Positions 33,321 to 43,254 of a stretch of DNA of 64,000 bases are shown in pieces. The notes below the pieces were generated by a model. That model was not told where the DNA came from and ran no database searches. It saw only the letters and a program-made list of their open reading frames with translations. Numbering within the stretch: position 1 is the stretch's first letter; each line of letters opens with the position of its first letter. This DNA is from G963664225 sp964538065 (GTDB lineage: Bacteria; Verrucomicrobiota; Verrucomicrobiia; Limisphaerales; UBA1319): contig CAZIDG010000012.1 of NCBI GenBank assembly GCA_964538065.1, positions 6,495-70,494 on the forward strand, in the 5' to 3' direction. Position numbers and translations under genes: made by a program.

Positions 33321-36058
33321 TCATGGGCGCACCCAGGAGACAACATACCGGTTGGGCTGGAGGTATTTGGCAGCCACCGCGCGGACTTGATCCGGAGTGA
33401 CAGCTTCGAACAGCGCGTCCTCCTCGTCGGCGTGGTTGTAACCAAGGCCATAGAGCTCATCAAGGGCACAGGTCATGGCGTGGGAGCCGAGGTCCTGGCG
33501 GGCGATTTTTTTCTGGCCGATGATTTTGGCCTTGGCACGCTGGAGCTCCTCCGGAGCCAGGCCGTCCTTGGCCAGCAGAGCGGCTTCGTTGAGCAATTCC
33601 TTTTCCACCTGGGCAGATTGTTCAGGGGCGGTGCCAGCATAGAAGGCAAAGAAACCGGGGGCGAGCCCCATGAAATTCTGGGCGCCGACGTAGTAGGCCA
33701 GCCCGAGTTTCTCCCGAATGCGAAGGAACAGGCGGGACCCGAGGTCGCTGCACCCTTCCTGGATGAGTTCGAGCGCGTAGCGGTCGGGATTGTGGAGGTT
33801 GACGCCCGGGAATCCTATCACCACAACAGCTTGTTTTTTATCAACCTTCTCCTCGACGTGTTCACATCCTGACAATGTGCGGTGGGTGCAAGCTTTGGGG
33901 ATGCTGGCGGGACGGGTCCATGAGGCAAATGTTTGGCGCACGGTATTGATGGTTCTGGCGGGATCCACGTCACCAAAGATGGCCAATACACAATTATTGG
34001 GCGCGATCAGGCTGCGGTGCATGGTGCGAAGGTCGTCCTCATGGATTCCGGCGAGCGAGGTCTCGGTGCCATTCATGTCCACGCCATAACCGCAGGGGCC
34101 GAACATGGCCCCGCGCATGGTGCGCATGGCCGTGTAGAGCAGTTGATCCTTAAGGGCCTTAAGACTGGCCAATTGCATCTGACGCTCGAGTTCGAGCTCT
34201 TGAGCGGGCCAGACAGAGTTGAGCGTGACGTCAGCCAGGAGACCCAGTCCAGCCTGGAAGTCGCTGCTAAGGACTTCGACATTAAGGCCCAGGCTGTTAT
34301 TGCCGCTATAACTATCGATGTTGCCCCCGAGGCTTTCGATTTCCGTGGCGATTTGTTCACTGGTGCGTGAGGTGGTGCCTTTTAGGAGCATTTTGGCCAG
34401 CAGCAGGGTGAGGCCGCTTTTATCCGCAGGTTCCGCGAGAAGTCCACCCTGGAAGACAGCCCGAAAATCGACAAAGGGGAGCCGATGGTTTTCCTTGATC
34501 AGGACCGTGAGCCCATTCTCCAATTGCACCCTCTGGATGGGATGGGAGACGGTGGTGTCAGTCACGGCAACGGCGTGGGAGACGGAACCGTTGGGCGCCA
34601 GGGCGTAATGGGTGCGGTTGTTGGTGGTAAGGTAATGTTGGGCAACTCGTTGCAGATCAGCCGGTGTGATCCGTTTGACGGCAGCGAGATAGCGTTCGGA
34701 AAAATTCAAGTCGCCGGCAGCCATCCAGCACGACCCCAGGTCCTGAGCCTGGCCTCTCATGGTTTTGAGGGAGCCAAGGGTGGAGGCGGTGAATTGCTTG
34801 ACCGCTTTGGTCAACTCCGCAGCGGTGACCGGCTGGTCCTTCATGCGATCGACTTCAGCGAGCATGGCTGCGTGAGCCGCACTGTAATGGATGGGGTCAA
34901 GCACGGCGCTCATACCCAGAAGTCCCTGGCCGCCCGGACTGTACGTCCAGGCATCCACCGAATGGACCAAACCGGCCTTCTCGCGCACCTGCTGGAAAAG
35001 ACGCGAGCTGCGGCCTGTGCCCAGGAGAGTTGCCAGGACATCGAGAATCGGCACGTCCGGGTGGCGAATATCTGGTATATGCCAGCTAAAATGCATGTGC
35101 GTCANNNNNNNNNNNNNNNNNNNNNNNNNNNNNNNNNNNNNNNNNNNNNNNNNNNNNNNNNNNNNNNNNNNNNNNNNNNNNNNNNNNNNNNNNNNNNNNN
35201 NNNNGGCACGTCCGGGTGGCGAATATCTGGTATATGCCAGCTAAAATGCATGTGCGTCATCTCGACGGCCGCTTCTTCGACGATCTCTCGCGATGCCAAT
35301 TGACGGGGTTCCTCCGGCAAATAGGCAGGGGGAAGGGGCCGGGTGCGTGAAGCAGCAAATGCTTCTCGGATCTGGGCCTCGACGGCATCGGCGGAGATGT
35401 CGCCTGCAATGACGAAGAACAGGTTGTTGGGGGCGTACTTCTCGTGGTAATAGGCGAGGATGTCCTTGCGCTGGAGGTCGTTGAAAATGGCCGGATAACC
35501 GATGACGGTATAGCGATACGGGCTGCGCGTGTAGGCGGTTTCGAAAAGGCGCCTGCTGGAGCGCCGGGATGGATCATCCGTGTTCATGTCCATCTCCCGC
35601 AGGATGACCTGTTTTTCCTTTTCAAGTTCGTCCTCAGGGAGCGTCGCATGCTGGCTGATATCGCAGAGAATGTCGATGGCGGTGCGCGCGCCGGTATTGG
35701 GGACATTGATGTAATACACGGTGCGATCAAACGAGGTGTAGGCGTTCATGTAGCCGCCGGCATCCTGGATCTCCTGGTCAATGCGTGAGGGGCCGCGCGT
35801 GGTGGTGCCCTTGAAGAGCATGTGCTCCAGGACATGTGAGAGGCCAGCCCCGAGCCAGGGACCTTCGTGGATGCTTCCTGACATGCACCAGACCTGGGCG
35901 GAGACAACCGGCGCGCTGTGGTCCTCCTTCAGGATCACGGTCAGACCGTTGTCGAGTGTGGTAAGGCGGACTCCGGCAGGTATGGCTGGAATTTCCACAT
36001 TCCCGGTTTTTTGGGTGGCGGACAATCCACTGGCAAGCTGCTTATTCATGGTATCCAT
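33321..36058 (-). CDS. M16 family zinc metallopeptidase, two-domain (interrupted by an assembly gap)
   Basis: As assembled the frame is broken by 100 Ns. If the gap and one copy of the flanking 55-base repeat are removed (155 bases), a single open frame of 861 codons results. The N-terminal M16 half has the inverted zinc motif HVLEH (His75, Glu78, His79 from the ATG at 36058) and the downstream Glu in EKEKQVILREMD. The second half repeats the fold (LENGLTVLIKENH, KMLLKGTT) without HxxEH, as in the non-catalytic half of pitrilysin-like and processing-peptidase-like enzymes. Alternative starts are 36049 and, much less likely, 36157. No signal peptide is evident from 36058. It probably degrades peptides in the cytoplasm or periplasm. 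Confidence 0.9.
35050..35259. repeat. 55-bp exact direct repeat bracketing the N-gap
   Basis: Bases 35050-35104 and 35205-35259 are identical over all 55 positions. Both copies encode the same M16 residues (MHMHFSWHIPDIRHPDV). This is the pattern left when two contigs sharing a k-mer-length overlap are scaffolded with a default gap instead of merged. Confidence 0.95.
35105..35204. other. Assembly gap of 100 Ns
   Basis: A run of exactly 100 N, the conventional length for a gap of unknown size. Given the identical flanks, the real gap is probably negative (an overlap). Confidence 0.98.
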
Positions 36059-36230
36059 GTATCGAGAGGAGTACGCTGGCACGGTCCCGCGGCATGCGCA
36101 AGCCACAATTGATCCGGCACGGGGCACAGTCGATGGCTGGCGACGGCATGAGGGCATCTTCGAGAAGAGGGGGAGGATTGGGGGGGTGGAACGGTGGGAA
36201 AATGATATCCAAAGTAATTGGGATGGTTCC

Positions 36231-36258
36231 TTGAATTTAATCCGAATCGCCTTATATT
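36231..36258 (+). promoter_or_regulatory. Candidate promoter of the glycan locus
   Basis: TTGAAT at 36231-36236, 16-base spacer, TATATT at 36253-36258, in an AT-rich patch between divergent genes, 48 bases before the BY-kinase ATG. A second -10-like TATAAT at 36261-36266 overlaps the area. The assignment is by consensus only. Confidence 0.4.
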
Positions 36259-36305
36259 GTTATAATAGCGGTTTATAAGGAATATTCGATCATCTGACCA
36301 CGGGC

Positions 36306-38495
36306 ATGAATGATCCCTCAATCCAGGAGACAGACGCGTTCGCATTCGAAGAGAAGATCCATTTACGGAATTATTGGTATGTCATCATCGAACGCCGATG
36401 GTTGGTCATCTTTATCTTTGCCCTTCTGATGGGGGGCATTGCCTACTACCTGAAGGAGGCACCTCGAATATATCTGGCATCCACCCGGCTGCAAATCGAA
36501 CAGGGGGATCAAAATCCTCTCAATCTGAAAGGGGTCAACACCATCGATACCCGGGATGAGGTGTACATCCAGACCCAAATCAGCAAGATCCAGAGCAGCA
36601 GCCTGTTGCGATCGGTACTCAAGGAAATGCGGTGGGGGGATGCTCCCTCGCCCCAGGTGGAGGTCGAATTGGTCAAAGGCACCCACCTCGTGGATGTAAA
36701 GGTCTACGACAAGGATCCTGACAAGAGCGCCGAGGTCGCCAATCGCCTGGCTGAGACGTTTATCAAAACCAATCTTTCAGAAAGGCTTAGTTCAACGACT
36801 GAAGCGCTGAAGTGGTTGCAGGCAGAAGCCGACAATCTGAAGGCCAAGGCGCAGGAGTCCGACCTGGCGGTGCAGGAATACAAGCGCAAGCATAACACAG
36901 TATCCTTCGACAGTGGCGACAACGTGTTGATGAGGAGTTTGCAGAACTTGCAGGTTGAGCTGGATACCGCGGAAATGCAGGCGGCCGCAGCCCTCAAGAA
37001 AACGGAACAGCTCAATCGTTATGTGCGTGAGGGGATCCCCCTGGGGATGATTCGTTCACCGGCATCCACCAATGCACCCCTCCCAGGCGATAATCCCAAG
37101 TACGGCACCGCGGGGATGATCAGGGGGACCAACGAGGTGGCGGATTACAGCATGATGTTTACGACCATATCCGGCATCAGCGATCCCGCGATGAATCAAT
37201 TGGTACAAATGCTGGGTGAGCGTGAAGCGGCCTTGGCGGCGCTGAAAAGTCGATATAAGGACAAATATCCGTCGGTTGTGGAAATGCGCAGACAGATAGA
37301 CCACATCAAGGAGGCGATCAAAAAGGAGGCGGAACGGTTGCTGGCTGCAAGCCAGGTGGAGGCAGACAATGCACAGAGCAAGGTGCAAATGCTCAAGGAT
37401 CTGTTGAGTCAGTGGAAGAAACGCCAGATGGAGTTCAGTGATCTCAAGATCGAGCACGATGCATTGCTGCGCGTCGCCGAACAGTCCAAATTATTGCACA
37501 GTGCGTTGTTGAGCAGGATGAAGGAAACCGAATTACTCGGGAGTCTGCCATCCAACTCCATTCGAGTCATTGAGCCAGCCAAAGTCCCCATATTCCCTGC
37601 CAAGCCTCACATGGTCCAGGTGTTGGTTCTGGGGATTGCCCTGAGTTTGATGACGGCTCTGGGGTTGGCGTTCTTTGTGGACTACATCGACGACACCATC
37701 AAGAGCCAGTCGGATGTGGAGGAGTATCTTCAGCAACAATTTCTGGGTTACATCCCCAAGGTGAAGGGTGAAGCCAGACAGAATCCATGGCTGCTGGCCC
37801 ATCTGGCCCCACAAACCATTGGTGCGGAGTCATTTCGTGCCCTGCGGGCTGCGCTGTCCCTCACGTATACCCGTGATCAATTGCATGTCCTGAGCGTGAC
37901 CAGTGCCATGCCCGATGAAGGCAAATCCTATATGGCCGTGAATCTGGCCACGGTGATTGCGCAAACGGGGGTGCGAACCCTGCTCGTGGATGTGGATTTT
38001 CGCAAGCCCACCCTGCATCAAGTCTTCAAGTTGCCACGTGGCAATGGATTGTCCTCGTACTTGATCGGCAAAACACAGGCCCTCATGGATATCATTCATA
38101 CGACCGACATCCCCAATCTGGATGTGATATGCGCAGGCAATCTCCCGGGGGCGGCGGTGGAATTGGCAGGATCGGAGGCCATGAAGCTGTTTTTGAGCGA
38201 GATCCGCCAGAAATATGACCGGGTGGTGCTGGATTGCCCTCCGGTGTCGGCGGTGAGTGACGCGTTGGTGGTCTCGGCACAGGCAGACGGTGTGGTTTTT
38301 GTGACCCGGTTCAGTCGGGTGCGCAAAACACAGGCTCGGCGGTGCCTGCAACGTCTGCAGGAGGCGCGGATCTTTATTTGTGGCGTGGTGACCAATTGCA
38401 TTGATTTCACCAAAAACTCCCATTACGCCGACGAGTATTATCATTCGAATTACTACCAGGCCCAGACCAAGAATGGCGAAGCAAGTGAGTCGTAA
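36306..38495 (+). CDS. Polysaccharide co-polymerase / BY-type tyrosine autokinase
   Basis: 729-residue inner-membrane protein combining a Wzz-like chain-length domain with a cytoplasmic bacterial tyrosine kinase. TM1 is near residues 33-50 (WLVIFIFALLMGGIAYYL), a long periplasmic coiled-coil region spans about 60-430, and TM2 is near 440-462. The kinase has Walker A AMPDEGKS (534-541), Walker A' LLVDVDFRKP (about 559-568) and Walker B VVLDCPP (about 640). The C-terminal tyrosine cluster is Tyr707, 711, 712, 716 and 717. Autophosphorylation of this cluster normally controls chain length and export. It is the first gene of the glycan locus. No dedicated Wza-type outer-membrane exporter or phosphatase is in view. 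Confidence 0.94.
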   Translation: MNDPSIQETDAFAFEEKIHLRNYWYVIIERRWLVIFIFALLMGGIAYYLKEAPRIYLASTRLQIEQGDQNPLNLKGVNTIDTRDEVYIQTQISKIQSSSLLRSVLKEMRWGDAPSPQVEVELVKGTHLVDVKVYDKDPDKSAEVANRLAETFIKTNLSERLSSTTEALKWLQAEADNLKAKAQESDLAVQEYKRKHNTVSFDSGDNVLMRSLQNLQVELDTAEMQAAAALKKTEQLNRYVREGIPLGMIRSPASTNAPLPGDNPKYGTAGMIRGTNEVADYSMMFTTISGISDPAMNQLVQMLGEREAALAALKSRYKDKYPSVVEMRRQIDHIKEAIKKEAERLLAASQVEADNAQSKVQMLKDLLSQWKKRQMEFSDLKIEHDALLRVAEQSKLLHSALLSRMKETELLGSLPSNSIRVIEPAKVPIFPAKPHMVQVLVLGIALSLMTALGLAFFVDYIDDTIKSQSDVEEYLQQQFLGYIPKVKGEARQNPWLLAHLAPQTIGAESFRALRAALSLTYTRDQLHVLSVTSAMPDEGKSYMAVNLATVIAQTGVRTLLVDVDFRKPTLHQVFKLPRGNGLSSYLIGKTQALMDIIHTTDIPNLDVICAGNLPGAAVELAGSEAMKLFLSEIRQKYDRVVLDCPPVSAVSDALVVSAQADGVVFVTRFSRVRKTQARRCLQRLQEARIFICGVVTNCIDFTKNSHYADEYYHSNYYQAQTKNGEASES

Positions 38496-38950
38496 TAAGA
38501 ATTTGAAAATGTAATGCCATGAAGTATTTTGATTTATGTTGGGGCACAGGCCGGAATTAAAATCTGCAGGGGGGAAGGCATGGTGGCTTCAACACATCAA
38601 GCCGGTTCAGCCAGGCTGAATAAACGGATGGGAATCCAGGCCAAGGGGGGTGGATCGGCAGGATGCACAGTGGACGGACGATGTGTAGAGCGATGGAAGC
38701 CCACCCGGATGGGAGGGCGGGATTCAATACATGAACCCCTTTCGAAACACAGAAGTGCCGTCGCAAGATTCCCATCGATGTCAGGAGGCATCAAGTGCCA
38801 GAGGACCATTGTGTCCTGAGATGGCCTTTGGCGAAGGGGATCGAATGTTGGCGAGGGCAATGAGTGCCGCCAAACGGGAAGGTCGCCACGAAGTGACCGG
38901 CACGAAGTGTGTTGGCAACTGCCTTGACCTTGAACGAGTTGCGGGGTTTA
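38496..38950. other. Intergenic region before the epimerase gene
   Basis: About 455 bases with no supportable gene. Short open frames exist in several phases but none has family resemblance, a ribosome-binding site or composition like its neighbours. It probably holds a promoter or leader for the epimerase-neu genes; no convincing promoter was found. Confidence 0.5.
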
Positions 38951-39988
38951 ATGGACTCAATGACAGCCTTCGAGACGACAACGAAAAGACTTTGCGAACA
39001 ACCCAGGACCTGGCTCGTGACGGGGGCGGCTGGGTTCATCGCATCTAACCTGGTGGAGTATCTCTTGAGGCTCAACCAACACGTGCGTGGTCTCGATAAC
39101 TTTTCCACAGGGCATCAACACAACCTGGATCAGGTTCGTGCCTTGGTGGCCCCGGAGCAATGGGCGCGTTTTTCATTTTGTGAGGGGGACATCCGCGATC
39201 TCTCCTGCTGCCGGAAGGCTTGTGACGGAACGGATTATGTGCTGCACCAGGCGGCGCTGGGGTCCGTGCCGCGATCGATTGAGGATCCTCTGACCTCGCA
39301 TGACTCCAACGTCAATGGCTTTTTGAACATGCTGGTGGCGGCGCGAGATGCGCGTGTGAACCGCTTCGTCTACGCATCGAGCAGTTCGGTGTATGGCGAT
39401 CATCCAGGCCTGCCCAAGGTGGAATCGGAGATAGGCTCACAGCTCTCACCCTATGCCGCCACCAAATATGCCAATGAGCTGTATGCGGGGGTGTTTGGCA
39501 AGTGCTACAGCATGCAGACCGTAGGCTTGAGATACTTCAATGTGTTTGGACCCCGGCAGGATCCTGACGGTCCCTATGCGGCCGTGATTCCGAAATGGAT
39601 TGCGGCCATGATCAAGGCCCAGGCTGTGAACATTTACGGGGATGGGGAGACAAGCCGGGACTTTTGTTACGTAGCCAATGTGGTTCAAGCCAATATTCTG
39701 GCAGCCACGACTGCCAACAAGGAATCCGTCACCTCCGTTTATAACGTGGCGGTCCATGAGCGGACCACTCTGAATCAGCTTTTCGAACACTTGCGTGGAC
39801 GGTTGGAGCCGCATTATCCGCATTTGAGAGGCATTCAACCCGCGTACCATGAATTCCGGCCCGGCGATGTGCGGCACTCACTGGCTGACATTTCCAAGGC
39901 ACGGAGGGAGTTGGGGTACGAACCCACACATGATATCGCCCGGGGGCTTGATACGGCCCTGGAGTGGTATCGTCAAAATGTTGTCTGA
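38951..39988 (+). CDS. wbpP: UDP-N-acetylglucosamine 4-epimerase, WbpP/TviC family (SDR)
   Basis: 345 residues of an extended short-chain dehydrogenase. The sequence follows the WbpP/TviC pattern closely: RTWLVTGAAGFIASNLVEYL, GLDNFSTGHQHNL, YVLHQAALGSVPRSIEDP, catalytic SSSVYGD and YAATK, and GLRYFNVFGPRQDPDG. It should interconvert UDP-GlcNAc and UDP-GalNAc (or the uronic acid forms). Oddity: the third glycine of the dinucleotide loop GxxGxxG is Ala (GAAGFIA). The ATG at 38951 has GGGG just upstream; 38960 is a possible alternative, and a longer form from 38909 is less likely. It supplies a HexNAc precursor for the glycan. Confidence 0.9.
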   Translation: MDSMTAFETTTKRLCEQPRTWLVTGAAGFIASNLVEYLLRLNQHVRGLDNFSTGHQHNLDQVRALVAPEQWARFSFCEGDIRDLSCCRKACDGTDYVLHQAALGSVPRSIEDPLTSHDSNVNGFLNMLVAARDARVNRFVYASSSSVYGDHPGLPKVESEIGSQLSPYAATKYANELYAGVFGKCYSMQTVGLRYFNVFGPRQDPDGPYAAVIPKWIAAMIKAQAVNIYGDGETSRDFCYVANVVQANILAATTANKESVTSVYNVAVHERTTLNQLFEHLRGRLEPHYPHLRGIQPAYHEFRPGDVRHSLADISKARRELGYEPTHDIARGLDTALEWYRQNVV

Positions 39989-40099
39989 TTGGATCGAGAG
40001 GCGCACGGGAGGCATGCGTACCCTTGAATAACCCTTCTGGGGGCTAAACAGGGCGCAAAAAAATTTTATCCTAAACCATTAACACCTCTTCTTGAGCAA

Positions 40100-40945
40100 A
40101 TGAGCACACATGATCTTACAGGGGGTGTCCCCATCCTTCGCATTGAGCCGTCACGAGGATGGGTTCCCCTGCGTTTGCGGGAATTGTGGGAGTATCGCGA
40201 GTTGCTGTTTTTCCTGACCTGGAGGGACATCAAAGTGCGCTATAAGCAGACGGCGCTCGGAGCCGCCTGGGCGCTGCTGCAACCGCTCATGACCATGGTG
40301 GTGTTCAGTTTGTTCTTCGGCAAGCTTGCGAAATTACCCTCCGATGGCGTGCCGTATCCCATTTTTAGCCTGGCGGCACTCGTGCCGTGGACGTTTTTTG
40401 CCTATGGGCTCACGCAGTCGGCCAACAGCCTGGTGGGGAGCGCGAACCTGATCAAGAAGGTGTATTTTCCACGGCTGGTGGTGCCCATATCGAGTGTTGT
40501 GTCCGGGGCGGTGGATTTTCTATTAGCGTTCGGTTTGCTGCTCGCCATGATGATGGGCTATGGGATTGTGCCCAGCATCAATGCAGTGTTCATTCCTTTT
40601 TTTGTGGTGCTGGCATTTGTCACGTCGCTGGGGGTGGGGCTGTGGTTGTCGGCCCTGAATGTAGAGTACCGGGACGTGCGATACGTGGTGCCCTTTCTGA
40701 CGCAATTCTGGATGTTTGCAACGCCCATTGCCTATTCCTCCAATCTCGTGCCTGAAGTGTGGCGCCCCTTATATGGATTGAATCCCATGGTAGGGGTGGT
40801 GGAGGGGTTCCGCTGGTCATTGTTGGGAACGCAAACTGAACCTGGGTTGATCATTGTGGCGTCGGCAGCGGCAGCAGTAGGTCTGCTTGTGAGCGGGGCC
40901 TTTTATTTCCGCCGGATGGAAAAGAACTTTGCCGACCGGGTGTAG
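40100..40945 (+). CDS. wzm: ABC transporter permease for polysaccharide export (Wzm/TagG type)
   Basis: 281-residue inner-membrane subunit of an ABC-2 exporter. The family start, LWEYRELLFFLTWRDIKVRYKQTALGAAWALLQPL, is clear, followed by about six hydrophobic helices and the conserved YFPRLVVP and GLNPMVGVVEGFRWSLLG blocks. It pairs with the ATP-binding Wzt at 44968, from which it is separated by neuB, neuC, neuA and a dehydrogenase gene. It would flip a lipid-linked glycan across the inner membrane. The Shine-Dalgarno is weak. Confidence 0.93.
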   Translation: MSTHDLTGGVPILRIEPSRGWVPLRLRELWEYRELLFFLTWRDIKVRYKQTALGAAWALLQPLMTMVVFSLFFGKLAKLPSDGVPYPIFSLAALVPWTFFAYGLTQSANSLVGSANLIKKVYFPRLVVPISSVVSGAVDFLLAFGLLLAMMMGYGIVPSINAVFIPFFVVLAFVTSLGVGLWLSALNVEYRDVRYVVPFLTQFWMFATPIAYSSNLVPEVWRPLYGLNPMVGVVEGFRWSLLGTQTEPGLIIVASAAAAVGLLVSGAFYFRRMEKNFADRV

Positions 40946-40966
40946 GACAGTCCGTTGGTGGTGTTC

Positions 40967-42022
40967 ATGAAGGACATCAGAAAATTGCTGGAGAACGCGT
41001 CCCGGCCGGAGACGGTGCATCCGGGGGCGTTGATCATAGGCGAGGTGGCGCAGGCGCACGACGGGAGCCTGGGGATGGCGCATGCGTTCATCGATGCGAT
41101 TGCGGGGGCGGGGGCTGATGCGGTGAAGTTCCAGACTCATCTGGCGGATGCGGAGAGCACGCTCCGTGAGCCCTGGCGGGTGCGGTTCAGCCAGCAGGAT
41201 GCGACTCGTTACGACTATTGGAAACGGATGGAATTCACAGAGGCGCAGTGGGTGGGGTTGAAACAACATGCCGAATCGGTCGGCTTGGTGTTTCTGAGCT
41301 CGCCATTCTCCCTGGAAGCGGTGGCGCTGCTCACGCGGGTGGGCGTGGGTGCCTGGAAGGTGGCCTCAGGTGAGACCAGTCATCAGCACATGCTCGAGGC
41401 GATGCTGGCGACGGGGTGGCCGCTGTTGATCTCGACGGGCATGAGCTCATCCGGGGAGATAGAGGCCATTGCCCGAAGATGTCAGTCCGCGGGTGTGGCC
41501 TTTGCGCTCATGCAATGCACAACGGCATACCCATGCCCACCGGAGAAGGTGGGGTTAAACATGCTTGGCGAATGGAAGAAACGCCTGGGATGCGCCGTGG
41601 GTTTGTCGGACCACTCGGGAACGATCTATCCGGGGCTGGCGGCCTCTGCGCTGGGGTGTGATGTCCTGGAAGTGCATGTGACAATGAGCCGCCAGATGTT
41701 TGGTCCGGACGTGACCGCATCCGTGACCATCAAGGACCTGGCGCGGTTGGTGCAAGGGGTGAGGTACATCGAGGCCATGCGTTCGCATCCGGTGGACAAG
41801 GATGCGATGGCCCGTGAGACCGAGCCCCTGCGGAACATGTTTGGCAAGTCCATGGTGGCGAGCCGGGACTTGCCGGCCGGGACTCTGCTGCGGTCCGAGC
41901 ATGTCGCGTTTAAGAAGCCGGGCATCGGGCTGGGGGAGGCCCGGCTGGGGGAGGTGCTGAACCGGCGACTGAAACAGGCGCTGGCGGAAAACGACCTGAT
42001 ATTGGAGGAGAACCTTGAATAA
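40967..42022 (+). CDS. neuB: N-acetylneuraminate synthase family protein (NeuB)
   Basis: 351 residues: an N-terminal NeuB TIM barrel (about 20-260) and a C-terminal SAF/antifreeze-like domain (about 290-350, SMVASRDLPAGTLLRSEHVAFKKPG split across conserved turns). It condenses phosphoenolpyruvate with ManNAc or a related 6-deoxy sugar to give a nonulosonic acid. Motifs: IGEVAQAHDGSLG, ADAVKFQTH, STGMSSSGEI, LMQCTTAYPCP and GLSDHSG. The ATG at 40967 is preferred over the GTG at 40955. It overlaps neuC by 8 bases. Without a 4,6-dehydratase nearby, Neu5Ac-type product is likelier than legionaminic or pseudaminic acid. Confidence 0.9.
   Translation: MKDIRKLLENASRPETVHPGALIIGEVAQAHDGSLGMAHAFIDAIAGAGADAVKFQTHLADAESTLREPWRVRFSQQDATRYDYWKRMEFTEAQWVGLKQHAESVGLVFLSSPFSLEAVALLTRVGVGAWKVASGETSHQHMLEAMLATGWPLLISTGMSSSGEIEAIARRCQSAGVAFALMQCTTAYPCPPEKVGLNMLGEWKKRLGCAVGLSDHSGTIYPGLAASALGCDVLEVHVTMSRQMFGPDVTASVTIKDLARLVQGVRYIEAMRSHPVDKDAMARETEPLRNMFGKSMVASRDLPAGTLLRSEHVAFKKPGIGLGEARLGEVLNRRLKQALAENDLILEENLE
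42004..42010 (+). promoter_or_regulatory. Strong Shine-Dalgarno fixing a TTG start for neuC
   Basis: GGAGGAG four bases before TTG at 42015, inside the neuB 3' end. No ATG lies nearby in frame; the next option is GTG at 42036, too far from this site. Confidence 0.65.
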
Positions 42023-43232
42023 TTGCACGAGACGCAAAGTGTGTGTGGTTCTTGTGGATCGCGCCAATTATGGCCGTCTCAAACCCGTGATGCATGCCAT
42101 CGCCGTGCATCCCCAACTGGAGCTGCAGGTGCTTGCCGCGGGCACGATGGTGTTGGAGCGTTTTGGATACCCGGTGCAAGTGGTGCGGGAGGATGGGTTT
42201 GAGATCACCGGCGAGATTCACATTGAACTGGAAGGGTCCACGCCGTCCACGATGGCGAAGTCCGTGGGATTTGGCGTGGTGGAATTCAGCAGTGAATTCC
42301 ACCGGCTCAAGCCGGATGTGGTATTGATCATTGGCGATCGATACGAGGCCCTGGCAGCCGCGATAGCGGCCGCGTACATGAACCTGTGCATTGCACACAT
42401 CCAGGGGGGCGAGGTGTCGGGATCGATTGATGAGAGCGCGCGTCATGCGATCAGCAAGCTTGCGCAGTTTCATTTTCCGAGCACGAGGCGATCGGCCGAA
42501 TACCTTGTCCGCATGGGGGAGCGCCCTGACACGATCCTGGGGGTGGGATGCCCCAGCAGCGATATCGCACGGCTGATGGATCGAACGCTGTTGGCCGAGA
42601 CGGTCAACACACGAGGCAGCGGCGCGATCATTGATGTGGGCCAACCCTACCTGCTGGTGATTTTTCACCCCACCACCACGGAATATGGTGGCGAGAGGAC
42701 GCAGATGGACCAGGTGCTGGAGGCGCTGGATCGGGTTGGCTGGCAGACGATCATCATGTGGCCGAACATCGACGCGGGATCGGATCATGTCAGCAAGGCG
42801 ATCCGGCATTTTCGAGAGCAGCGCAAGCCCGATTGGTTGCGGCCCGTCATCAATCTGCCGCCGGAGGATTACCTCAAAGTGCTGGCCAACGCCGCCTGTG
42901 CCGTGGGGAACTCGAGCAGTTTTGTGCGCGATGCCAGTTACTTCGGCACTCCTGTGGTGTTGGTGGGAAACCGGCAGGAGGGGCGTGAGACCGACGCTCA
43001 TGTGATCCGTGTGCCCCCCGTCGCTGACCGGGTGGCGGAGACCATTTTTCTGCAACTGGCACACGGCCGATATGCACCCAGTCAGCTGTATGGCGATGGG
43101 CACGCATCCGAACGCATTGCGGAGGCGCTGGCCAGCCTGCAGCCCTATGTTCAAAAGCGCCTGAACTACGTGAATGACGGAGAGGGACAGCGGAAGACTG
43201 AAGAGTTGGAACCGGTCTGTGCCAACCGGTAG
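42015..43232 (+). CDS. neuC: UDP-N-acetylglucosamine 2-epimerase, hydrolysing (NeuC)
   Basis: 405 residues with a GT-B-like fold. It hydrolyses and epimerises UDP-GlcNAc to ManNAc plus UDP, giving the NeuB substrate. Motifs: VDRANYGRLKPVM, IIGDRYEALAAAIAA, HIQGGEVSGSIDES, GVGCPSSD, ILGVGCP and VGNSSSFVRDAS, with catalytic acidic and histidine residues in the GDR and HxxGG regions. The start is TTG at 42015 with a strong Shine-Dalgarno; the preceding gene overlaps by 8 bases. It could be a LegG-type enzyme if the substrate were a diacetamido sugar. Confidence 0.92.
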   Translation: MNNCTRRKVCVVLVDRANYGRLKPVMHAIAVHPQLELQVLAAGTMVLERFGYPVQVVREDGFEITGEIHIELEGSTPSTMAKSVGFGVVEFSSEFHRLKPDVVLIIGDRYEALAAAIAAAYMNLCIAHIQGGEVSGSIDESARHAISKLAQFHFPSTRRSAEYLVRMGERPDTILGVGCPSSDIARLMDRTLLAETVNTRGSGAIIDVGQPYLLVIFHPTTTEYGGERTQMDQVLEALDRVGWQTIIMWPNIDAGSDHVSKAIRHFREQRKPDWLRPVINLPPEDYLKVLANAACAVGNSSSFVRDASYFGTPVVLVGNRQEGRETDAHVIRVPPVADRVAETIFLQLAHGRYAPSQLYGDGHASERIAEALASLQPYVQKRLNYVNDGEGQRKTEELEPVCANR

Positions 43233-43254
43233 GCAGTGCATTGGCGCACAGGGT

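Noticed and set aside
35105..35204. The N-gap as a true insertion or duplication breaking the M16 gene
   Set aside because: Flanks are identical over 55 bases and removing one copy plus the Ns restores the frame exactly, which fits an unmerged contig overlap.
38529..38819. Small open frames in the intergenic region before the epimerase
   Set aside because: No ribosome-binding site, family match or codon bias; several overlap each other in different frames.
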